Below are positions 31,309 through 38,476 of a stretch of DNA of 38,551 nucleotides, piece by piece. The notes under the pieces were generated by a model. The model worked only from the letters and a program-made list of their open reading frames with translations, was not told the origin of the DNA and did not search any database. This stretch comes from JBCBSZ01 sp039818945 (GTDB lineage: Bacteria > Actinomycetota > Acidimicrobiia > Acidimicrobiales > Poriferisodalaceae). Each line of letters opens with the position of its first letter. Positions within the stretch are counted from its first letter, which is position 1. Position numbers and translations under genes: made by a program. The stretch lies in assembly GCA_039818945.1 (NCBI GenBank), contig JBCBSZ010000064.1, forward strand, positions 1 through 38,551, in the 5' to 3' direction.

Positions 31309-31952
31309 AGGCCGCCGATCGCGTTGAGCGGCCACACCCGCACGAAGGCCTGGCCCACGATGGTCTCGCCTTCGACGGCGCCGAAGACCCGGCTGTCGGT
31401 GGAGTTCCCGCGGTTGTCGCCGAGCACGAACACGTGGTCGGGCGGCACGATCGTCTCCGGGAGCCCGGCCGTGAACGTGCCCTCCGGGAGGTAGGGCTCC
31501 TCGAGCGGCAGGCCGTTGACGAAGACCTGACCCTCGCGGGCCTCGATCACGTCGCCCGGCAGGCCGATGACGCGCTTGATGAACTCGTCGATGTCGGAGT
31601 CGGGCAGCGACTCGGGCTTGTGGAAGACGACGACGTCGCCCCGCTCGATCTCACCGAACTCGTACGAGAGCTTGTTGACCAGCACCCGATCGCCGATGTT
31701 GAGCGTCGGTTCCATCGAGCTGGACGGGATGTAGAACGCCTGGAACAGGAAGGTCTTGATGAGCAGGGCCGCCAGCAGCGCACCGATGATCACCGCCAGC
31801 CACTCGAGGATGGCCCGGACCGGGTGCGGCGGCTGTTCCTCGCCGCCCCGGTTGCCGTAGACGTCCTCGTCGACGCCGTCCCAGCCGGGGCGCTCGCGGA
31901 AGAGGTCCGCGGTGGTGCGAGGCGGGGGCGCGCCTTCTCCGATCATGCTCAC
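31305..31952 (-). CDS. lepB: Signal peptidase I
   Basis: A 215-residue type I signal peptidase that removes signal peptides from exported proteins. One N-terminal membrane helix (residues about 47-70), then YIPSSSMEPTL with catalytic Ser79, FIKRVIGLPGD with general base Lys126, and the conserved GDNRGNSTDSR near the end. A disordered Pro-rich region precedes the helix. GTG 31952 or ATG 31946 could start it; TACCCT lies 10 nt upstream of the GTG. It sits between the GDPD-like gene and the DUF3866 gene. Confidence 0.95.
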   Translation of the reverse strand: MSMIGEGAPPPRTTADLFRERPGWDGVDEDVYGNRGGEEQPPHPVRAILEWLAVIIGALLAALLIKTFLFQAFYIPSSSMEPTLNIGDRVLVNKLSYEFGEIERGDVVVFHKPESLPDSDIDEFIKRVIGLPGDVIEAREGQVFVNGLPLEEPYLPEGTFTAGLPETIVPPDHVFVLGDNRGNSTDSRVFGAVEGETIVGQAFVRVWPLNAIGGL

Positions 31953-31962
31953 GACGGCGCTC

Positions 31963-31968
31963 AGGGTA
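31963..31968 (-). promoter_or_regulatory. -10 box (TACCCT) of lepB
   Basis: Minus-strand TACCCT ends 10 nt before GTG 31952. No Shine-Dalgarno is visible. Confidence 0.45.
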
Positions 31969-32021
31969 GTGCCACCTGGCCCCCATGGGCGCGCAGCAGG
32001 TGAACGCGGTGCGGGAGGCGC

Positions 32022-33065
32022 TCAGCGCGTGCCGAGAGCCGACGCTGCGACGGCGCCGGCCGCGGCCGCGGTGTCGACGAAGCACGGGTCGTCGGCGGCC
32101 GGGCGTCCCATGGACCGCAGCTCGATGCCGGCTCCGGTCAGGCGGTGGAGCACCTCCGGCGCCTCGACCTCCACGATCTCGTGCCGGAAGGGCTCGATTC
32201 GGCCCAGCTCGGCCCGGAGCAGCTCGCTCCACGCCGACGGGACCGCCACGGCTGCCGGGCCCCTCGCCAGGCGCAGCACGGTGGCGCTGTGGTGGCTGAG
32301 GCCCCGGTGGCGATCTCGGGCGTCGGCCGCCCCGGCGCGGAGCCCCACGACCACCCGACCGCCGAGCTCGGCGGCCAGATCGATCGCCGGCACCTGGCCG
32401 AGCGCCGCGTGACCGAGCTCGGTGCCGGTCCCGACGTTGCCCGGTCCCATCGCCACGACGGCGACGTCGGCGCCGAATCGGTGGCGGGCGCCCCACAGCG
32501 CCGAGGCGACGTTCACGGCCTCGCGGTCGCCCCCGAAGGCCTGTCCGGCGGTGATGGTCACGTCGATCAGGCCGCCGGCGGTCAGCTGCGCCACGAGGTC
32601 GGACAGGGCGAGCGGCAGCGCGGCGTCGTCGGTCATCACGTAGGCGATCCGGCTCGCCGGCCGCAGTCCGCGGATCGCCGCCACCACGGGCGCGACGAGG
32701 CTGTGCAGCCCGGTCACGACGACCGGGAGGCCGTCGAGGCCGCCCCCGGCGTCGTCGGGCCGCCGATCGTGCTCCTCGTAGGTCCCGGCGTCGTGCTGGA
32801 GGCTCGTGTAGCGCAGCTTCATGACGTGGCCGGGGCCGGGCTCGGCGAGGGCCGCACGGCTCAGGTTCCAGTGCACGACGTGCCAGCCGCCGGTGCCGAG
32901 GCCCAGGTCGACCGCGGTCGTGTTGACCACCACCCGGTCACCCGGCGCCACCGGCCCCAGCAGGTCGCTCAGGACGTACGCCCGCTCGCCGTCGACCGTC
33001 ACGCGCTGCAGTCCCCGACGCTCGGAGAGGACCTCGCCGACGGTGCCGGTCCGGAAGGCGACCAC
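32022..33065 (-). CDS. DUF3866 family protein
   Basis: A 347-residue protein recognised as DUF3866. The N-terminal 90 residues are a beta-barrel (GTVGEVLSERRGLQRV, then GDRVVVNTTAVDLGLGTGG, WHVVHWNL). The rest is an alpha/beta region with TGLHSLVAPVVAAIRGL, AVVAMGPGNVGTGTELGH and LSHHSATVLR, suggesting a nucleotide- or metal-binding pocket. Function unknown. GTG 33065 begins 3 nt after the pafA stop, so the two genes are co-translated or nearly so. Confidence 0.85.
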   Translation of the reverse strand: MVAFRTGTVGEVLSERRGLQRVTVDGERAYVLSDLLGPVAPGDRVVVNTTAVDLGLGTGGWHVVHWNLSRAALAEPGPGHVMKLRYTSLQHDAGTYEEHDRRPDDAGGGLDGLPVVVTGLHSLVAPVVAAIRGLRPASRIAYVMTDDAALPLALSDLVAQLTAGGLIDVTITAGQAFGGDREAVNVASALWGARHRFGADVAVVAMGPGNVGTGTELGHAALGQVPAIDLAAELGGRVVVGLRAGAADARDRHRGLSHHSATVLRLARGPAAVAVPSAWSELLRAELGRIEPFRHEIVEVEAPEVLHRLTGAGIELRSMGRPAADDPCFVDTAAAAGAVAASALGTR

Positions 33066-33068
33066 GGA

Positions 33069-34427
33069 CTAGAGCGAGGCGATCAGCTTCTCGACCCGTT
33101 CGTCGTAGGCCTTGAACGGGTCCTTGCACAGCACGGTGCGCTGGGCCTGGTCGTTGAGCTTCAGGTGGACCCAGTCGACCGTGTAGTCGCGCTTGCGCTC
33201 CTTCGCGACCCGGATGAACTCCCCGCGGAGGCGGGCCCGCGTGGTCTGCGGGGCGGTCTCGACGGCGGTGGCGATGTCGGTGTCGTTGGCGATCCGCTCG
33301 ACGAGGCCGCGCTCCTGCATCTTGTAGAAGATGCTCCGCTGCTGGGAGACGTCGTGGTACTGCAGGTCGAGCAGCGCGACGCGGGGGTCGCTCAGGTCGA
33401 GTCCGTGCTTCTCGCGGTAGCGCTCGACGAGGTGGTACTTGATGACCCAGTCGACCTCGCGGTCGAGCTGGAGCGGGTCGTCGTCGATCGCCGTCATGCA
33501 GTGCTCCCACATGTCGAGCGCCTGCTTCTCGAGCGGGGACAGCTCGTTGCGCTCGGCGTAGCGCAGGGCCCGATCGAGGTACTCGGCCTGGATGTCGAAC
33601 GCCGAGGCCTCGCGTCCGTTGGCCAGCCGGATGCGACGGCGGCAGGTCATGTCGTGGCTGATCTCGCGGATGGCCCGGATCGGGTTCTCCAGGGTCATGT
33701 CGCGCAGCACGACGGAGGGATCCTCCAGCATCCGCAGCAGGATGCTCGTGGCGCCGACCTTCAGGAAGGTCGTGTACTCGCTCATGTTCGAGTCGCCGAC
33801 GATGACGTGGAGGCGGCGGTAGCGCTCGGCGTCGGCGTGGGGCTCGTCGCGGGTGTTGATGATCGGCCGTGAGCGGGTGGTCGCCGACGACACGCCCTCC
33901 CAGATGTGCTCGGCGCGCTGGGCGATGCAGTACATCGCGCCCCGGGCCGTGTGCAGCACCTTGCCCGCCCCCGCGTAGATCTGACGCGACACGAAGAACG
34001 GGATCAGCACCTCGGCGTACTGGCTGAAGTCGTCGGTGCGGCTGGTGCAGTAGTTCTCGTGGCAGCCGTAGCTGTTGCCGGCGGAATCGGTGTTGTTCTT
34101 GAAGAGGTAGATGTCGCCCTTGATGCCCTCTTCCTCGAGGCGCTGTTCGGCGGAGACGACGAGCTGCTCGAGGATCCGCTCCCCCGCCTTGTCGTGGACG
34201 ACGAGGTCGTAGACCGAGTCGCACTCGGGTGTGGCGTACTCGGGGTGCGAACCGACGTCGAGGTACAGGCGAGCGCCGTTGGCGAGGAACACGTTGCTGC
34301 TGCGACCCCACGACACCACGCGGCGGAACAGGTAGCGGGCGACCTCGTCGGGGCTGAGCCGCCGTTGACCACGCAGCGTGCAGGTGACGCCGTACTCGTT
34401 CTCGAGACCGAAGATGCGACGCTCCAC
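33069..34427 (-). CDS. pafA: Pup--protein ligase PafA
   Basis: A 452-residue ligase that uses ATP to join the C-terminal Glu of Pup to substrate lysines. It aligns closely by eye with mycobacterial PafA: RRIFGLENEYGVTCT at the start (catalytic acidic and Mg-binding Glu), RLYLDVGSHPEYATPEC, DIYLFKNNTDSAGNSYGCHENY, HIWEGVSSATTRSRP, and the C-terminal LKLNDQAQRTVLCKDPF. GTG 34427 gives the family length and N-terminus; GTG 34436 overlaps a TACGGT box and is less likely. The usual mycobacterial partners pafB and pafC are not adjacent; DUF3866 and lepB follow instead. Confidence 0.97.
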   Translation of the reverse strand: MERRIFGLENEYGVTCTLRGQRRLSPDEVARYLFRRVVSWGRSSNVFLANGARLYLDVGSHPEYATPECDSVYDLVVHDKAGERILEQLVVSAEQRLEEEGIKGDIYLFKNNTDSAGNSYGCHENYCTSRTDDFSQYAEVLIPFFVSRQIYAGAGKVLHTARGAMYCIAQRAEHIWEGVSSATTRSRPIINTRDEPHADAERYRRLHVIVGDSNMSEYTTFLKVGATSILLRMLEDPSVVLRDMTLENPIRAIREISHDMTCRRRIRLANGREASAFDIQAEYLDRALRYAERNELSPLEKQALDMWEHCMTAIDDDPLQLDREVDWVIKYHLVERYREKHGLDLSDPRVALLDLQYHDVSQQRSIFYKMQERGLVERIANDTDIATAVETAPQTTRARLRGEFIRVAKERKRDYTVDWVHLKLNDQAQRTVLCKDPFKAYDERVEKLIASL

Positions 34428-34434
34428 CGCGACC

Positions 34435-34440
34435 ACCGTA
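34435..34440 (-). promoter_or_regulatory. -10 box (TACGGT) of pafA
   Basis: Minus-strand TACGGT ends 7 nt before GTG 34427, another leaderless arrangement, and it decides between the alternative pafA starts. Confidence 0.5.
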
Positions 34441-34535
34441 GCGGTCGGCCTCGCGCCCGCCGCAGCCGGGGCGCCCGACGCTCACCCTCCGGGGCCGTGC
34501 GGCCCCCACACCACGACTCGCCGGGGGACCCGCAC

Positions 34536-34541
34536 TAGCAT
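34536..34541 (+). promoter_or_regulatory. -10 box (TAGCAT) of the DUF2007-like gene
   Basis: TAGCAT ends 6 nt before ATG 34548 with no ribosome-binding site between, as for other leaderless candidates here. Confidence 0.5.
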
Positions 34542-34547
34542 CTCGCG

Positions 34548-34862
34548 ATGGCCGAGCTGGTCCCGCTGGTGACCCTGAACGACGCGTTCGCGGCCCGGAT
34601 CCTCGTCGCTCGTCTGGGTTCCGACGGCATCCTCTGCCAGCTGCGCGGCGGGATGGACGGGCCGTACCCGGTCGGTCCGGTCGTGGTGCTCGTCGAGTCG
34701 GATCGCCTCGACGAGGCGTCCGAGCTGCTCGAGGTCGATGACGAGCTCGGACCACCCGCCCGCGAGGTCCCCCGGTCACCGGTCCCCGCCTGGGCGGTGC
34801 TCGCCGTGCCGATCACGATCGGTGCGATCCTCGTCGTCAGGACGTTCTGGTTCGTGATGTGA
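34548..34862 (+). CDS. DUF2007-like signal-transducing domain protein with C-terminal membrane helix
   Basis: A 104-residue protein. Residues 1-65 match the DUF2007 fold (putative signal transducing domain): VPLVTLNDAFAARILVARLG, GILCQLRGGM, VVVLVESDRLDEASELL. The C-terminal 24 residues form one membrane helix (WAVLAVPITIGAILVVRTFW), so the domain is tail-anchored. It lies between pafA and the proteasome genes on the opposite strand, convergent with prcA; whether it acts in protein turnover is unknown. Confidence 0.8.
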   Translation: MAELVPLVTLNDAFAARILVARLGSDGILCQLRGGMDGPYPVGPVVVLVESDRLDEASELLEVDDELGPPAREVPRSPVPAWAVLAVPITIGAILVVRTFWFVM

Positions 34863-34894
34863 GCCCGGCGCCGATCGGCGTGCGCTCATCGTGT

Positions 34895-34959
34895 CCGGTC
34901 GACCGGCTCGACCGGCGACGTCGTGCTCGTCGTCGACGGAAACCCGAGCTCGTCGACGG
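34895..34959. other. Repeat-rich gap between DUF2007-like gene and prcA
   Basis: The 98-base convergent gap contains the 12-base perfect palindrome CCGGTCGACCGG (34895-34906), a further CTCGACCGG (34907-34915), and two direct copies of TCGTCGACGG (34930-34939 and 34950-34959). Stem-loops formed here may act as a bidirectional terminator. No gene is visible. Confidence 0.35.
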
Positions 34960-34960
34960 C

Positions 34961-35638
34961 TCAGCCGATGGCGGCCGACACCTCGTCGTCGGACCAGCGA
35001 TGGAAGGCTCGACCGATGGCGGACCGGTCGAGGATGGCGACCTCCAGATCGGAGGCGGCGAGGGTGCGGTCGGGGCCGGCGAGGGCCTCGGCTGCGGCCT
35101 TGACCCCGTCGGCGGCGGGCATCGCGTCGGCGTAGCTCTCCTCGAGCCGCTCGGCGATGGCTGCGGTGTCACCACCGAGGACGCTGAAGCGGTGCTCGTC
35201 GACGACGGTGCCGTCGTAGAGGATGTGGAAGAGCTGATCGCCGGCCGGGTCGGCCCCCAGCTCGGCTACGAGGATCTCGACCTCCATGGGCTTCATCTCG
35301 TGGGTGAAGACGTTGCCCAGGATCTGTGCGTAGTTGTTGGCCAGGCTGCGGGCGTCGACGTCCTCGCGGCTGAAGGTGTAGCCCTTGAGGTCGGCGGCCC
35401 GGACGCCGGCGATGCGGAGCTGGTCGAACTCGTTGTAGCGACCGACCCCGCCGAAGGCGATGCGGTCGTAGATCTCGGCGATCTTGCGGAGCGTGGAGGA
35501 GGTGTTCTCGGCGCACAGCACGATGCCCTCGGCGCACACCAGCGCCGTGAGGCTGCGACCCCGGGCGATGCCCTTGCGGGCGTAGTCGGCCCGATCCTGC
35601 ATCACCTGCTCGGGGGCGACGTAGAACGGCATCGTCAT
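34961..35638 (-). CDS. prcA: Proteasome subunit alpha
   Basis: A 225-residue alpha subunit of the actinobacterial 20S proteasome. The start MPFYVAPEQVMQDRADYARKG contains the alpha-type gate and H0 helix, then GIARGRSLTALVCAEGIVLCAEN. It forms the outer heptameric rings and docks the Mpa C-terminus; it has no catalytic Thr. ATG 35638 overlaps the prcB stop (ATGA), the order prcB-prcA being standard for actinobacteria. Confidence 0.97.
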   Translation of the reverse strand: MTMPFYVAPEQVMQDRADYARKGIARGRSLTALVCAEGIVLCAENTSSTLRKIAEIYDRIAFGGVGRYNEFDQLRIAGVRAADLKGYTFSREDVDARSLANNYAQILGNVFTHEMKPMEVEILVAELGADPAGDQLFHILYDGTVVDEHRFSVLGGDTAAIAERLEESYADAMPAADGVKAAAEALAGPDRTLAASDLEVAILDRSAIGRAFHRWSDDEVSAAIG

Positions 35639-36426
35639 CGGCCGACCTCCCCGCTCTCCTCGATCGAGGTGGCGACCTCGGCGAGCTCGTCGTCGTTGAC
35701 GCGCTCGAAGCCGGCGCCGGTGATGGTGGCCACCACGGGGAAGATGCCCCGGCGGTGGTCGGGACCGCCCGTGGCGGAGTCCTCGTCGGCGGCGATCATG
35801 AGCGAGCGGACGGCCAGGCGGATGACCTCGTCGCGGGGCGCGTCGTCGCGATGGCCGATCTTGATGACGGTGCTGGCGTGGAGGCTGCCCGAGCCGCTCG
35901 TGGCGTAGGCCTGCTCCTCGTAGCGGCCGCCGGTGACGTCGTACTCGAAGAGTCGACCCTGCTCGCGACGCTGGTCGTACCCGGCGAAGATCGGGACCAC
36001 CGCCATGCCCTGCATCGCGGCCGGCAGGTGGCCGCGGACCATCCCGGAGAGCTGGTTGGCCTTGCCTTCGAGGGAGAGCTGGGTGCCCTCGACCTTCTCG
36101 TAGTGCTCGAGCTGGAGCTGGAACAGCTTCACCATCTCGACCGCCGGACCGGCCGCGCCGGCGATGGCGATCCCGGAGTGGCGATCGGCCATGAAGACCT
36201 TCTCGATGCGGCGGTGGCTGATCCAGTTGCCGGCGGTGGCCCGGCGATCGCCGGCCATCACGACCCCGTCGGCGTAGCGGAGCGCGACGACGGTGGTGCC
36301 GTGGGGGAACGTGGGGATGGTGCCCGAGTCGGGCAGCTCGGCCGGACCGGTGGGGCCCGAGCGCTTCAGCAGCTCGACGAAGTCGGGGCCGGGATCGTCA
36401 CCCGGCGCGAAGAACGGGATCGCCAT
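35635..36426 (-). CDS. prcB: Proteasome subunit beta (with propeptide)
   Basis: A 263-residue beta subunit. A 43-residue propeptide ends at PTFPHG, and cleavage exposes Thr44 of TTVVALRYADG. Counting from that Thr, Asp17 and Lys33 of the catalytic set are present (AGDRRATAG, RRIEKVF). Further signatures are GAAGPAVEMVKLFQLQLEHYE, abbreviated, and SGSGSLHA. It degrades proteins delivered by Mpa. ATG 36426; 31 bases separate it from the pup stop, in the same operon. Confidence 0.97.
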   Translation of the reverse strand: MAIPFFAPGDDPGPDFVELLKRSGPTGPAELPDSGTIPTFPHGTTVVALRYADGVVMAGDRRATAGNWISHRRIEKVFMADRHSGIAIAGAAGPAVEMVKLFQLQLEHYEKVEGTQLSLEGKANQLSGMVRGHLPAAMQGMAVVPIFAGYDQRREQGRLFEYDVTGGRYEEQAYATSGSGSLHASTVIKIGHRDDAPRDEVIRLAVRSLMIAADEDSATGGPDHRRGIFPVVATITGAGFERVNDDELAEVATSIEESGEVGR

Positions 36427-36457
36427 GGGCGCGGTGCAGGCTCGGCCTCGGCCGGAC

Positions 36458-36652
36458 CTACTCGCCGCCCTTCTGGACGTAGTTCTTCACGAACTCCTCG
36501 GCGTTGGTCTCCAGCACGTCGTCGATCTCGTCCAGCAGATCGTCGAGCTCGGCCTTGAGCTCGTCACCCCGCTCGGAGCTCGGCGCCGTCTCGTCGACGG
36601 TCTCGTCGGTGCGCTCGGGCGCCGGACGTCGGATCTGCTCCCGCTCGGCCAT
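36458..36652 (-). CDS. pup: Prokaryotic ubiquitin-like protein Pup
   Basis: A 64-residue Pup, exactly the usual length. The C-terminal half has the canonical helix ELDDLLDEIDDVLETNAEEF and ends VKNYVQKGGE. Because the last residue is Glu rather than Gln, it can be ligated by PafA without prior deamidation by Dop. ATG 36652 is chosen because GGGAGGAG lies 7 nt upstream; an in-frame GTG at 36658 would lengthen it by two residues. It sits between dop and prcB. Confidence 0.97.
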   Translation of the reverse strand: MAEREQIRRPAPERTDETVDETAPSSERGDELKAELDDLLDEIDDVLETNAEEFVKNYVQKGGE

Positions 36653-36697
36653 GCTCACACTCCTCCCACGTCGTCACCTCTACTGCGCAGCAGTCGG

Positions 36698-38188
36698 CTA
36701 CGAGCCCAACCGCTCAAGCAGCTCGGCTGCCGTCTCGCTCTCGTCCAACAACCTACCCACGTGCTGCGCGGTCCCACGCAACGGTTCCATCATCGGGACC
36801 CGGCGCAGCGGGTCGGTGCCGACGTCGAAGACCAGCGAGTCCCAGTTCGCGGCGACGATCGCCTCGGGGTACTTCTGCAGGCATCGGCCCCGGAAGTAGG
36901 CCCTGGTGCCATCGGGCGGCTCGGTCATCGCCCGCCGGGTGGCCTCGTCGTCGACCAGGCGACGCAGGTCCAGCCGGCGGAACAGGCTCTTCTCGGGCCG
37001 CATGTCGTGGTACTGCAGGTCCATCGCCGCCAGGCGGGAGTCGTCCCACTCGATCCCGTGGCGCTCCATGAAGCCCTCGTAGAGCCGCAGCTTGGCCACC
37101 CAGTCGAGTCGGTCGGCGAGCTGCATCGGATCGGACTCGAGGGCGGTGAGCGTCGTCTCCCACTCCCGCAGGATCATCGTGCCGACCTCGTCGCCGCCGA
37201 CGTGGTCGAGACCGACGGCGTCGGCGTACTTCTGGGCCCGGTCGAACAGGTCCCACTGCAGCTCCAGCGCCGAGGCGCGTCGCCCGTCGACCAGCCGCAA
37301 CGGCAGCCGCAACGACAGGTCCTGGCTCACGAGCTGGAGCGCGTGGACCGGGTCCTCGAACTCGACGTCGGAGCTGAGGAAGTCGTCGTCGATCATGGCC
37401 AGGACCAGCGAGGTCGTGCCGACCTTGAGGAAGGTCGACGTCTCGGCGAGGTTGGCGTCGCCGACGATCACGTGCAGCCGCCGGTACTTGCGGCTGTCGG
37501 CGTGCGGCTCGTCGCGCGTGTTGACGATCGGTCGCTTCAGCGTGGTCTCGAGGCCGACCTCCTCCTCGAAGAAGTCGGCCCGCTGCGTGATCTGGAACGG
37601 CACCTCACGAGACGTCGAGCCGACCAGCTCGGTGCCCACCTTGCCCGCGCCGGTGTAGATCTGCCGGGTGATGAAGTGCGGCGTGATGTTGGTGACGATC
37701 CGGCCGAACGGGGTCTCGCGGTCGAGCAGGTAGTTCTCGTGACAGCCGTAGCTGTTGCCCTTCCGGTCGGAGTTGTTCTTGTAGACGATGATCTCCTGCC
37801 CCGGCGGCAGGCTCGCCTCGACCGCCCGCATCGACTGGACGAGGATCTCTTCGGCGGCGCGGTCGAAGGCCAGCACCTCGAGGGCATCGAGGCACTCCGG
37901 CGTCGAGATCTCGGGGTGGGCGTGGTCGACGTAGTACCGAGCGCCGTTGGTGAGCACCGCGTTGACCAGGTGGGTCTCGACCTCGGGCGCGAGGGCGTCG
38001 AACTCGGAGTAGCCGCGGGCATCGGCGCCCGGTGACTCGTCCTCGAAGTCCCAGCCCACCCGCTCGGTGTGTTCGGTGACGTAGGCGTTGATCAGCGTGG
38101 ACGAGGCCGCGACCGGGTTCGACTCACCGTCGTGACGGTGGACGATGCCGTACTCGGTCTCGATCCCGCAGATCTTGTGGACGGCCAT
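36698..38188 (-). CDS. dop: Depupylase / Pup deamidase Dop
   Basis: A 496-residue carboxylate-amine ligase-fold enzyme, the paralogue of PafA that removes Pup from substrates. KICGIETEYGIVHRH carries the Mg-binding Glu; the segment WDFEDESPGADARGYSEF matches the Dop-specific loop absent from PafA; then YYVDHAHPEISTPEC, IIVYKNNSDRKGNSYGCHENY and RPIVNTRDEPHADSRKYRR. With a Pup already ending in Glu, its deamidase activity is not needed and recycling is the likely role. ATG 38188 lies 3 nt after the mpa stop codon. Confidence 0.96.
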   Translation of the reverse strand: MAVHKICGIETEYGIVHRHDGESNPVAASSTLINAYVTEHTERVGWDFEDESPGADARGYSEFDALAPEVETHLVNAVLTNGARYYVDHAHPEISTPECLDALEVLAFDRAAEEILVQSMRAVEASLPPGQEIIVYKNNSDRKGNSYGCHENYLLDRETPFGRIVTNITPHFITRQIYTGAGKVGTELVGSTSREVPFQITQRADFFEEEVGLETTLKRPIVNTRDEPHADSRKYRRLHVIVGDANLAETSTFLKVGTTSLVLAMIDDDFLSSDVEFEDPVHALQLVSQDLSLRLPLRLVDGRRASALELQWDLFDRAQKYADAVGLDHVGGDEVGTMILREWETTLTALESDPMQLADRLDWVAKLRLYEGFMERHGIEWDDSRLAAMDLQYHDMRPEKSLFRRLDLRRLVDDEATRRAMTEPPDGTRAYFRGRCLQKYPEAIVAANWDSLVFDVGTDPLRRVPMMEPLRGTAQHVGRLLDESETAAELLERLGS

Positions 38189-38191
38189 GGG

Positions 38192-38473
38192 CTACAAGTA
38201 CTGGCCGGTCTGGACCCGCTCGATGGCGCGGCCACCGGACGGGTCGTCCTCGTCCTTGGTGATGAGCGTGCGGATGAACACGATCCGCTCGCCCTTCTTG
38301 CCCGAGATCTTCGCCCAGTCGTCCGGGTTGGTCGTGTTGGGCAGGTCCTCGTGCTCGCGGTACTCCTGCTTCACCGACGCGATGAGGTCGTCGACGCAGA
38401 TGCCCCGCTCACCGCCGGCGATCTCGCGCTTGATGGCGAGCTTCTTCGCCCGGCGGACGATGTTCTCGATCAT
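38192..38473 (-). CDS. mpa: C-terminal fragment of proteasomal ATPase Mpa/ARC
   Basis: The last 93 residues of Mpa (ARC), the AAA ring that unfolds pupylated proteins. MIENIVRRAKKLAIK, then LPNTTNPDDWAKISGKKGER, and the end RAIERVQTGQYL match mycobacterial Mpa; the final GQYL is the proteasome-docking, gate-opening tail. Upstream of the ATG the minus strand gives GA (as expected in SGAMIEN) and then stops matching: the preceding Mpa segment is found on the plus strand. The N-terminal AAA part is outside the window, so this is a partial and apparently rearranged gene. An ATG happens to open the remaining frame. Confidence 0.85.
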   Translation of the reverse strand: MIENIVRRAKKLAIKREIAGGERGICVDDLIASVKQEYREHEDLPNTTNPDDWAKISGKKGERIVFIRTLITKDEDDPSGGRAIERVQTGQYL

Positions 38474-38476
38474 GGC

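Noticed and set aside
36293..38035. 580-codon plus-strand frame opposite dop, pup and prcB
   Set aside because: It spans three well-identified minus-strand genes; a shadow frame.
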